A stretch of 64,000 nucleotides of DNA from JAAZMI01 sp050948785 (GTDB lineage: Bacteria > Bacillota > Dethiobacteria > DTU022 > UBA8154), in NCBI GenBank assembly GCA_050948785.1, contig JBMNEM010000005.1, positions 1 to 64,000 of the forward strand, read 5' to 3'. Positions 18,517 to 25,982 of the stretch are shown here, piece after piece. The stretch's first letter is position 1. Every line of letters starts with the position of its first letter. The position numbers and the translations under genes are program-made. The notes under the pieces were generated by a model that was not told the origin of the DNA, did not search any database, and saw only the letters and a program-made list of their open reading frames with translations.

Positions 18517-19560
18517 TCATTCTTCGTTGCACGCGGGTTCCCGGGAAGAAAGTATTTCAATTTTAGAGGCCAGCCCGGAGCTGACATGTACTTTCCCCTC
18601 TGAATCGATAATTACACCTTCGATACCGTCAAGGCTCTCCAGCAACCGCAGCCCTTCCTCCCGGCCCAGAACAAATACAGCCGTAGCCAACGCGTCGGCC
18701 GTCAGGGCATCCGGCGCAACAACAGTTACACTTCGCACACCACCGGCCGGCATACCTTTTTGGGGATCAAGAATATGATGATAAACCTCTCCGCCTTCCT
18801 CAAAAAAGCGCTGGTAATCGCCGGAGGTTGCAATACTACCCCCACTGATGGGAATAATGGCCACCCATTTTTGTGGATCCCGCGGGTCCTGAACGGCAAT
18901 CCTCCAATCCTCCCCGGAAGGTTTATTACCGACAATATTGATATCCCCTCCGGCATTTACATAAGAAGCCCGGGATGTTAATTTTCGGGCCAAGGCTTGC
19001 CCCCGGTCAACAATAAAGCCTTTGGCAATACCGCCCAAATCTATTTTCATTTCGGGCAAAGGTAAAAATATAGTGGAATTTTCGACGTCAATCTCTACCA
19101 GTGTATAGTTAACAGAGGGAAGTACCGCGTTAATTTCCCGGGCCTCAGGCACCCCGGGTTCTTCAGTACCCCAGCCCCATATCTCCAAAAGAGGTCCAAC
19201 AGTGGGATCAAAGGCACCACCTGATAACTCCGCAATCTCCAGAGCTTTTTGCATGACGATTATTGTTTCCGGCTGCACCTTGACCGGAGCACGGCCGGCG
19301 GCGGCGTTAATACGGTTCACATCACTATCCGGAACATATTTACTTAAGATGTTTTCCATTTGCTTCATTTCAGCAAAAACTTTCCCGGCCACACTTTCAG
19401 CCTGTTTTGGCGGCAGGCCATAGAGAACGAGATCCACCTTCGTATCCATAAAAAACCCGGTTTTAGAATAATTTTCCTCCGGGGAACAACCCGGAATGCT
19501 GAGGCCCAAAACAGCGATTATCATTAAAATGGCCACTATTTTAGCCGGAATAACCTTCAT
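18517..19560 (-). CDS. apbE: FAD:protein FMN transferase ApbE (lipoprotein)
   Basis: ApbE transfers FMN from FAD to a threonine in flavoprotein partners such as RnfG and RnfD. The 347-residue precursor has a lipoprotein signal peptide ending in IPGC (Cys26), so it acts outside the membrane. Family motifs include FMDTKVDLVLYG, the AFDPTVGPL segment, DLGGIAKGFIVD, YVNAGGDINIVG and the metal-binding region ALTADALATAVFVLG. The rnf operon 700 bases away supplies likely substrates: RnfG here has two SGAT flavin-attachment motifs. The gene appears to be the first of a two-gene unit with the Gx transporter. Confidence 0.93.
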   Translation of the reverse strand: MKVIPAKIVAILMIIAVLGLSIPGCSPEENYSKTGFFMDTKVDLVLYGLPPKQAESVAGKVFAEMKQMENILSKYVPDSDVNRINAAAGRAPVKVQPETIIVMQKALEIAELSGGAFDPTVGPLLEIWGWGTEEPGVPEAREINAVLPSVNYTLVEIDVENSTIFLPLPEMKIDLGGIAKGFIVDRGQALARKLTSRASYVNAGGDINIVGNKPSGEDWRIAVQDPRDPQKWVAIIPISGGSIATSGDYQRFFEEGGEVYHHILDPQKGMPAGGVRSVTVVAPDALTADALATAVFVLGREEGLRLLESLDGIEGVIIDSEGKVHVSSGLASKIEILSSREPACNEE

Positions 19561-19662
19561 AGCACCTTTTACTCCTTATTAAAGATAACTAAGCTTAATC
19601 TTCTATCATTCAGGCCATATACATAATACATAGTAGCACTTTTGTTCAGAGTAAGCAAGGTA

Positions 19663-20148
19663 TCAAACCCGCCGGTAGTGGCCGCTTTTGCCCCCTATTT
19701 TTTCCATTAAGCGGATTTGCCGGATTTCCATCTCCCGATCCACAGCCTTGCACATATCATAAACAGTTAAAGCGGCAATGCTTACAGCGGTTAGCGCCTC
19801 CATCTCCACACCGGTTTGACCTTTTACCCTTACAGTTGCTTCAATCACAAGACAGTTTTTTTCATCCACAAATTGAAAGTCCAAATCCACTCCTGTTATA
19901 AAGAGAGGATGGCACATGGGAATGAGAAAAGGGGTTTGCTTGGCGCCCGATACACCTGCCACCTGGGCTACGCCCAGGACATCACCTTTGGTCAGGCCTC
20001 CCTCTTTTATTTTTTGCAGTGTCTCTGCCCGCATAAATATTTTCGCCTGGGCCCTGGCCTGGCGGAAAGTAGTTTTTTTAGCACTGACATCAACCATCCG
20101 GCCCCGCCCCTGCGGGTTAAAATGTGTAAATTTTTCCTGCAACACCAT
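19663..20148 (-). CDS. moaC: Cyclic pyranopterin monophosphate synthase MoaC
   Basis: MoaC converts 3',8-cyclo-7,8-dihydro-GTP to cyclic pyranopterin monophosphate in molybdopterin synthesis. The sequence has the N-terminal MVDVSAKK and R(Q)A motif, the PMCHPLFITG active-site loop and GVEMEALTAVSIAALTVYDMCK, all diagnostic for the family. The upstream AAGGTG overlaps several possible starts (GTG 20151, ATG 20148, TTG 20142); I take the ATG. Other moa genes are not in the window. The gene sits between apbE and rnfB and is separated from rnfB by a terminator. Confidence 0.92.
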   Translation of the reverse strand: MVLQEKFTHFNPQGRGRMVDVSAKKTTFRQARAQAKIFMRAETLQKIKEGGLTKGDVLGVAQVAGVSGAKQTPFLIPMCHPLFITGVDLDFQFVDEKNCLVIEATVRVKGQTGVEMEALTAVSIAALTVYDMCKAVDREMEIRQIRLMEKIGGKSGHYRRV

Positions 20149-20256
20149 CACCTTATTTCTATCAAAGTATAATCCTTAATTCTGGCCTGAAAAAATAAAT
20201 TCCTTCCCCTTAACCTTAGTTTTTGTTCTTTTTGATACCTGATGCTCAATTATAAT

Positions 20257-20288
20257 AAAAAAAGGCAGGGCAAAACTTCTTCCCTGCC
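20257..20288 (-). terminator. Intrinsic terminator of the rnf operon
   Basis: On the minus strand GGCAGGG pairs with CCCTGCC across an 11-base loop and is followed directly by a run of seven T. It lies 55 bases beyond the rnfB stop. Confidence 0.88.
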
Positions 20289-20342
20289 AAGAATGATATC
20301 AATTAACCATTATATTATTGTTGTGACCCGTTTTTTATAAAA

Positions 20343-21149
20343 TCAGGCTATTTTCACCACATCTTTGATTATGTTCCGTTTACAAGCTTCGATACATTCA
20401 CCGCAATCATCGCATTTTGCACTATCAATGCCGGCTAGAAAATCTTCCACGACGATCGCTTCCTGCGGGCAAGCTTTGACACAAGCTTTACAGCCAATGC
20501 AGCCTACCTCACAGGCCTCACGGGTTGCCTTACCGCGATCCTTGGAGTTGCAAGGCACTACCTTGCCGCGACGATCGGCCTCCACAATACGAATGACGGC
20601 GCGCGGGCAGGCCTTGGCACATATCCCGCAACCTGTACAGCGCTCCTTATCGATTACCGGCAATCCGTTTTCTCCCATGTACATAGCGTCAAAGGGGCAA
20701 ACCTCCACGCAGGTCCCCAGCCCCAGGCAGCCATATTTACAGACTTTAAAACCATCACTGTACATCATGGCCGCCTTACAATCCGGGACACCCTGGTACT
20801 CAAATTTATCAGCGGCCACATCTTTTGTGCCTAAACAATATACCTGAGCGATTTTTTTCACATCGGAGGCCACTGCTGCCAGCCCCAGAACCTCACAAAC
20901 CCGGTCACTTACGGCCTTTCCGCCCGGGATACAGCTATCTACAGGGGCATCGCCGGCAACCACCTTTTCAGCAAAGTTTATGCAGCCGGGATATCCACAA
21001 GCGCCACAATTGGCACCCGGAAGGAGGTCAGCGATGGTCTCTACCCGCTCATCCTCTTCTACAGCAAATTGCAGGGCGGCATAAGACAGAAGCCCGCCAA
21101 ACACCAAGCCCAACCCCCCAAGTACGACGAGGGCATAAACAATGTTCAT
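20343..21149 (-). CDS. rnfB: Rnf complex ferredoxin subunit RnfB
   Basis: RnfB accepts electrons from reduced ferredoxin in the membrane Rnf complex (ferredoxin:NAD+ oxidoreductase), which pumps Na+ or H+. A single N-terminal membrane helix is followed by the four-cysteine domain beginning GANCGACGYPGCINFAEKV. Four ferredoxin-like CxxCxxCxxxC groups then follow, beginning at CKYGCLGLGTC, CTGCGICAKAC, CEVGCIGCKAC and CDDCGECIEAC. That places about five or more [4Fe-4S] clusters in 268 residues, as in clostridial RnfB. It is the last gene of rnfCDGEAB. Confidence 0.95.
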   Translation of the reverse strand: MNIVYALVVLGGLGLVFGGLLSYAALQFAVEEDERVETIADLLPGANCGACGYPGCINFAEKVVAGDAPVDSCIPGGKAVSDRVCEVLGLAAVASDVKKIAQVYCLGTKDVAADKFEYQGVPDCKAAMMYSDGFKVCKYGCLGLGTCVEVCPFDAMYMGENGLPVIDKERCTGCGICAKACPRAVIRIVEADRRGKVVPCNSKDRGKATREACEVGCIGCKACVKACPQEAIVVEDFLAGIDSAKCDDCGECIEACKRNIIKDVVKIA

Positions 21150-21162
21150 CCTGGCTCACCTC

Positions 21163-21741
21163 CTATAAAGTCATCATTCCCGAAAAGCCCATGAAAGCCA
21201 GGGAAAGGATCCCGGCTGTAACCAGGCTCACAGCTGCACCACGCAGGTAGCCGGATACATTGGCCAGATCCAATCTTTCCCTGATCCCGGCCATAATAAT
21301 CAGAGCAAGAGTAAAACCAATCGCCACGGAGATGGAGTAAACAACGGTCTCGATAATATTGTGTTCTGCCTGTATGTTTAGAATCGCCACACCTAAAATG
21401 GTACAGTTGGTGGTGATCAACGGCAGGTAAATCCCCAAGGCACGGAAAAGAGTCGGGTTTGTTTTCTTTAAAATCGTCTCCACCAGCTGCACCAGCCCGG
21501 CAATAACGAGAATAAAAGCAATTGTGCGCAGATAACCAAGATCATAAGGGAATAAAAGATAATTGTATACAATCCAGGTCACTATCGCTGACAAGGCCAT
21601 CACAAAAATCACCGCTATACCCATCCCCAAGGATGTTTCCACACGCTTGGAAACCCCCAGGTAGGGACAAATGCCCAGAAACTGGTTAAAAACAATATTA
21701 TTAGCCAAGATTGCCACAAAAATAATCGCCAGCAGGTTCAT
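21163..21741 (-). CDS. rnfA: Rnf complex membrane subunit RnfA
   Basis: RnfA is a six-helix membrane subunit homologous to NqrE and RnfE. It forms part of the ion-translocating core and, with RnfE, holds an intramembrane iron-sulfur centre. The 192-residue protein shows the conserved NNIVFNQFLGICPYLGVS motif with its cysteine in the first helix, and the inverted partner TTNCTILGVAILN. The gene is 13 bases upstream of rnfB and 91 bases downstream of rnfE. Confidence 0.94.
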   Translation of the reverse strand: MNLLAIIFVAILANNIVFNQFLGICPYLGVSKRVETSLGMGIAVIFVMALSAIVTWIVYNYLLFPYDLGYLRTIAFILVIAGLVQLVETILKKTNPTLFRALGIYLPLITTNCTILGVAILNIQAEHNIIETVVYSISVAIGFTLALIIMAGIRERLDLANVSGYLRGAAVSLVTAGILSLAFMGFSGMMTL

Positions 21742-21832
21742 GGTCCAACCTCCTTTACACTAAGGTGTCCTAAATTTCCATCCGGATATCTTGCTATATT
21801 TCTTATATTGCTTAATTGCTTAATCCACATGA

Positions 21833-22435
21833 TTATTCAATACCCAGACGCTTAAACAGGTAATTAAAGAGACCCAACAAAACACCCAAAGTGATAAAAG
21901 CACCCGGAGCCACACCCAGAACCCCCATGGGCTCAAAAGCAGTCCCCATAATCGGGCAACCGAAAATGCTGCCCGCACCAAAAAGCTCCCTGATAACTCC
22001 GAGAAGCGTCAAGGAAAGCGTATAACCCAGGCCGATGCCCAGCGCATCAACAACCGAGCGTCCAATCGTGTTTTTACGCGCAAAGGCTTCTGCTCTCCCC
22101 AGGATGATACAGTTGACAACGATCAACGGTATAAAAATACCCAGGGCCTCGAACAGTTCGGGAGCAAAGGCATTGAGCACCATTTCCACTATTGTCACAA
22201 AAGTAGCGATAATCATAATATAAGCAGGTATCCTTACTTTGGCGGGAACCACATTACGTATGGCCGAAACAACGATGTTAGAACATAAAAGAACAGCAAT
22301 CACGGAAATGCCCATCCCCAAGCTGTTCAGTGCTGTGACGGAAACCGCCAGAGTCGGGCACATACCGAGTATCAGGCGAAAAATAGGGTTTTCTTTGACA
22401 ATCCCCTTAGAAAACTCCTGAGCAAGCGTAGTCAT
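21833..22435 (-). CDS. rnfE: Rnf complex membrane subunit RnfE
   Basis: RnfE is the second six-helix core subunit, homologous to RnfA and NqrD. The 200-residue protein has the paired cysteine motifs GMCPTLAVS and VNCIILGRAEAFA that bind the shared iron-sulfur centre with RnfA. The C-terminal GAFITLGVLLGLFNYL is typical. It follows rnfG after 30 bases, with a GAGGTG site upstream. Confidence 0.94.
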   Translation of the reverse strand: MTTLAQEFSKGIVKENPIFRLILGMCPTLAVSVTALNSLGMGISVIAVLLCSNIVVSAIRNVVPAKVRIPAYIMIIATFVTIVEMVLNAFAPELFEALGIFIPLIVVNCIILGRAEAFARKNTIGRSVVDALGIGLGYTLSLTLLGVIRELFGAGSIFGCPIMGTAFEPMGVLGVAPGAFITLGVLLGLFNYLFKRLGIE

Positions 22436-22465
22436 CCTTTCTTCACCTCCACAACCGCATTATTT

Positions 22466-23281
22466 TTACTGGAAGGCTTCAAAAACAGCGTTAACAATAC
22501 CCTGACTGGTCATTGTAGCTCCGGAAACAGTATCAACATCCAGGCTTTGAGCCTCGATAATTTTTCCGGGCATTTCGTTAATGGCATTATCACAAATCCC
22601 GTCGGTTTCGTTGTGGGAAACCACCTTGATCTCCGTAATTTTTCCATCGCTTACAGTAACTTCTACAGTGAGATCAGGCTGGAAACCGCTGGCCGTGCCG
22701 GTATAAGTTCCATCGGCCACCGTGGAAAGATCAATTTCCGCTTTCTCTACTTCCATCCCCAGGAAATTCTCACCCATAATGTTCATGACCCGGCGGATCG
22801 AGTTGATCATCCCGCCGGTAGAAACAGTGGCACCGGAGACCGTGTCCACGTCTACACCTGCCGCGATGGGATCGGTAAAATTAAGGCCAAGCAATCTTTC
22901 CTGAAAGTCAGGCTTGGTAATCACATCGCCAATGCCGGGGGTTTCCCCGTGGGCACTGATGCGTATACCGATAATATCCCCGGCAGCATCTACCGCCAGG
23001 TCATAGTCGATATTCCCACCGTAGCCTGCAGCTTGCACTTGACCCACAACACCGATTAATTGACCGCCGGCATCATAACAACTATAAAATTCCTCTTTAT
23101 CAACCTTTTCCACTTCATATTGGTCCACATCAGGGAAAAACGTTTCCAGCGCCGCTAAAAATTCGGTCTCGATCCTCTCTGCAATCAGGGGAGCAGTAGC
23201 ATCATTAGCCGCAGCAAGGAGAGAACCACAGAGCACTCCGATGATTAACAAGACCAAAGTCATCTTTAAACCCTCATGCAT
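22466..23281 (-). CDS. rnfG: Rnf complex flavoprotein subunit RnfG with two FMN-binding domains
   Basis: RnfG carries a covalently bound FMN on the outer face of the membrane and passes electrons within the Rnf complex. After an N-terminal membrane helix (about 7-27) the usual FMN_bind domain ends at SGATVST, with attachment residue T152. A second FMN_bind-like domain follows (about 188-271, beginning DGTYTGTASGF) and has its own SGATMTS motif with T256. Ordinary RnfG proteins are about 190-210 residues with a single motif; this one is 271. The extra domain resembles those of fumarate- and urocanate-reductase-type flavoproteins. The gene overlaps rnfD by eight bases. Confidence 0.93.
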   Translation of the reverse strand: MHEGLKMTLVLLIIGVLCGSLLAAANDATAPLIAERIETEFLAALETFFPDVDQYEVEKVDKEEFYSCYDAGGQLIGVVGQVQAAGYGGNIDYDLAVDAAGDIIGIRISAHGETPGIGDVITKPDFQERLLGLNFTDPIAAGVDVDTVSGATVSTGGMINSIRRVMNIMGENFLGMEVEKAEIDLSTVADGTYTGTASGFQPDLTVEVTVSDGKITEIKVVSHNETDGICDNAINEMPGKIIEAQSLDVDTVSGATMTSQGIVNAVFEAFQ

Positions 23282-24206
23282 TGCTCTTCTTCACCTCCCC
23301 GAATTTCTTCGGTAAAGTCAGGTTATCAATAAGGGGGGTCAGCCCGTTCATGAGTAAAATACCAAATGTTACTCCCTCGGGTAAGGAACCAAAGAGACGG
23401 ATCAGCATCGTGACCAGGCCACAACCAATCCCAAAAATGAGCTTACCAACCGGGGTCACCGGCGAGGTAACCATGTCGGTAGCCATAAACAGTGCACCGA
23501 GCATTACGCCCCCGGCCAGGATATGATAAATCCCGCCGTAAAGACCACCGCTGAACAAACCAAGAACAAAAACAATACCGATAAATCCACCCGGAATACG
23601 CCAGTCAATATGACCTTTGTAATAAAGCCAGGCCGCACCGATAATTAAAGCTAAAGCAGAAGTCTCCCCTAAAGAACCGGGAACAGTACCGATAAAGAGA
23701 TCCAAAAGGGAAGCTTTATTGGTAACCAGCGGGGAAGCCCTTGTCACCAAATCCGCGGTAAAACCGAAAGGCACCGGCTTCATCCAAACATTACCGGCAA
23801 GATACGATCCCCAGGATACCAGCAGGACAGCCCGCCCCACCAAAGCCGGGTTAAAAATATTGCTCCCTAATCCTCCATAAACCTGTTTACCAATCGCGAT
23901 AGCTACTATTGAACCGATTGCCACTACCCACCACGGCGGAGCCGGGGGAAGGGTCATGGCCAAAAGCAATCCCGTTACTGCCGCACTGCCATCCCCGAAA
24001 AAATCTCCTTTACGTAAAATAATTGCTTCCGTGGCCATGGCTGCAACCATGGCAATAACCATGGTAATCAGAGCACGGTAACCGAAGAGAAAAACAGCCA
24101 TCAAGGCCGCGGGGAAAAGAGCAACCAGAACATCGACCATAATGCTCTGAATATCCTCTGGGGATTTCAAGTGTGGGGACGAAGATACGACCAGTTTTCT
24201 TTCCAT
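23274..24206 (-). CDS. rnfD: Rnf complex membrane flavoprotein subunit RnfD
   Basis: RnfD is a membrane subunit homologous to NqrB with about nine or ten helices and a covalently attached FMN. The 310-residue sequence includes GKQVYGGLGSNIFNPALVGRA and HILAGGVMLGALFMATDMVTSPVTP in shorter recognisable segments. The flavin site, usually written [S/T]GATP, here reads TRASPL, so the attachment threonine is replaced by serine (S158) and the preceding glycine by arginine. This may still be flavinylated, because ApbE can use serine in some partners, or the site may be lost. Confidence 0.92.
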   Translation of the reverse strand: MERKLVVSSSPHLKSPEDIQSIMVDVLVALFPAALMAVFLFGYRALITMVIAMVAAMATEAIILRKGDFFGDGSAAVTGLLLAMTLPPAPPWWVVAIGSIVAIAIGKQVYGGLGSNIFNPALVGRAVLLVSWGSYLAGNVWMKPVPFGFTADLVTRASPLVTNKASLLDLFIGTVPGSLGETSALALIIGAAWLYYKGHIDWRIPGGFIGIVFVLGLFSGGLYGGIYHILAGGVMLGALFMATDMVTSPVTPVGKLIFGIGCGLVTMLIRLFGSLPEGVTFGILLMNGLTPLIDNLTLPKKFGEVKKSNA

Positions 24207-24227
24207 TTTTTATCCCTCCTCCATTTC

Positions 24228-25559
24228 TTACTGCTTTCTCCTGCGCGCCACAATCTCCCCTTTGGCCATCCGGATCCACTGCACCAGTGGCCTCTTGGCA
24301 GGACAGGTATAAGTACAGCACCCGCATTCAAAGCAATCCATGGCACCGTATTTTTCCGCCAAGTCTATATTCTCTTTCTCCGAAGCCGAACCAATAAAAT
24401 TAGGCACCAGGTGCATCGGACAGACATCTACACACTTTCCACATTTAATGCAGGGGCCAATGGTATAATACCTTACAAACTTCTCCGTTAAAATTAAAAC
24501 TCCAGAAGTCCCCTTAATCGCGGGAATCTCCTCCGTAGACTGCGCCATGCCCATCATCGGCCCACCTAAAATCAGCTTACGGGCATCAGCAGTCATGCCT
24601 CCGCACTGCTCAATAATATCACTGACCAGGGTCCCGTTCCTGACCAGAAGGTTGGCAGGATTATTGATACCCGGGCCGGTCACGGTCACAACCCGCTCAT
24701 AAAGGGGCTTGCCCAGTTTGATCGCCTCGGCCAAAGCCACGGCTGTGCCGTTATTTTGGTTCACGACATTAACAGCCATGGGCAGGGCACCGGGAGGCAC
24801 CTCTCTTCCGGTAGTAGCCTTGATCAACATTTTTTCAGCACCCTGGGGGTACTTCGTCTCCAGGGCATGAACCTCGATGTCATAACCCTGACCGCTTTCC
24901 GCTACAGCTTTTTGCATACTGGCAATCGCATCCGGCTTGTTATCCTCTATACCGATAATTCCTTTCGTAGCGTTGAGAGCCTTCATAAAAGCTTTCAATC
25001 CATAGATCACGTCATCAGCCCGTTCCAGCATGAGAACATGATCAGCCGTCAGAAAAGGTTCACATTCTGCTGCGTTGATAATTACAGTGTCAATAGCAAC
25101 CTCCGGGGGTGGAGACAGCTTTACATGGGTGGGGAAAGTAGCACCGCCCAAGCCTACCAGACCGGCATCTTTGGAAATTTGGATAATTTCTTGCGGCGTC
25201 AATTCCTCCAGGGGCTTATTGGGCTTAACCCCCTCATACAGCGTATCCTGACCGTCATTTTCGATAAAAACAGCCTCCACAGGTCTACCCAAGGGGTGAT
25301 TATAAGGCCCTATTTTTGTTACCTTTCCGGAAACGCTGGCATGAATAGGAGCAGAAACAAAACCTTGGGGTTCACCGATCTTCTGCCCGACTTTTACCTC
25401 ATCTCCTACCTGCACGACAGCCTCACAGGGCGCCCCTATATTCTGGTGCAGGGGAATAATAACCTGTGACGGCGCGCGGGCTGGAGCGATGGGTTTCCCA
25501 GCGGTAAAATCTTTAAAATAGCTGGGATGGATACCACCAACAAAAGTCCGTTGGCTCAT
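24228..25559 (-). CDS. rnfC: Rnf complex NADH-dehydrogenase subunit RnfC
   Basis: RnfC is the peripheral subunit that binds FMN and NAD(H) and exchanges electrons with them. The 443-residue protein has the N-terminal RnfC barrel-sandwich region (GGIHPSYFKDFTAGKPI), the SLBB and NuoF-like nucleotide-binding core (GLGGATFPTHVKL, INAAECEPFLTADH) and two C-terminal [4Fe-4S] motifs (CIKCGKCVDVCP and CFECGCCTYTCP). It is the first gene of rnfCDGEAB and is transcribed away from the subtilisin gene. An ATG start with GAGGTGAT upstream is clear. Confidence 0.95.
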   Translation of the reverse strand: MSQRTFVGGIHPSYFKDFTAGKPIAPARAPSQVIIPLHQNIGAPCEAVVQVGDEVKVGQKIGEPQGFVSAPIHASVSGKVTKIGPYNHPLGRPVEAVFIENDGQDTLYEGVKPNKPLEELTPQEIIQISKDAGLVGLGGATFPTHVKLSPPPEVAIDTVIINAAECEPFLTADHVLMLERADDVIYGLKAFMKALNATKGIIGIEDNKPDAIASMQKAVAESGQGYDIEVHALETKYPQGAEKMLIKATTGREVPPGALPMAVNVVNQNNGTAVALAEAIKLGKPLYERVVTVTGPGINNPANLLVRNGTLVSDIIEQCGGMTADARKLILGGPMMGMAQSTEEIPAIKGTSGVLILTEKFVRYYTIGPCIKCGKCVDVCPMHLVPNFIGSASEKENIDLAEKYGAMDCFECGCCTYTCPAKRPLVQWIRMAKGEIVARRRKQ

Positions 25560-25982
25560 ACGCTTATCACCTCTTTTTTTATATTTTTTAAAATTGTTTG
25601 GAAATACCTATAACCAACCACTACAATATTCGTGATTACCTTCTAAATTCCTTCTGTTGTAACCTTATTTTCTTCGGAACTTTTTTGGAAATTCAGGCTA
25701 CAATCAATATATAATCGTAAATAACGACACCGGCACACAGCCCTGTCCCACCTGAAGGCTTTAATAAATATTTGGAGAAGTAGTATTTTCGGAAGCAAAT
25801 TAGAGAGGCAAACAAGCGGAACCTTTAAAGCCCCGGGGACGTCCTAATAAATAAGAGCGGGGCAGTTTTTGCCGGCGTAGCTCCAAGTTCCGCTCGGAAA
25901 TTTTACGGTTCAGCTCAGGTCTTTTGATGATATAATCAAGAAACCGGCTTAAATATCGGCTAAATGGAAAGGATGCCGTGCG
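25560..25982. other. Divergent spacer between rnfC and the subtilisin gene
   Basis: No gene was found in this 423-base spacer. On the plus strand there are two TATAAT hexamers. One is at 25710-25715 with TTGGAA 19 bases upstream; the other, at 25931-25936, is close to the subtilisin start but has no good -35. The second copy of the dispersed repeat (25858-25924) lies here. No clear promoter for rnfC was recognised on the minus strand. Confidence 0.4.
25858..25924 (+). repeat. Copy 2 of a ~70-base dispersed repeat
   Basis: This copy runs from GCGGGGCAGTTTTTGCCGG through GTTCCGCTCGGAAA to TTACGGTTCAGC and matches the reverse complement of 3081-3149. It lies about 60 bases before the subtilisin start and just before a TATAAT hexamer. 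Confidence 0.7.
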
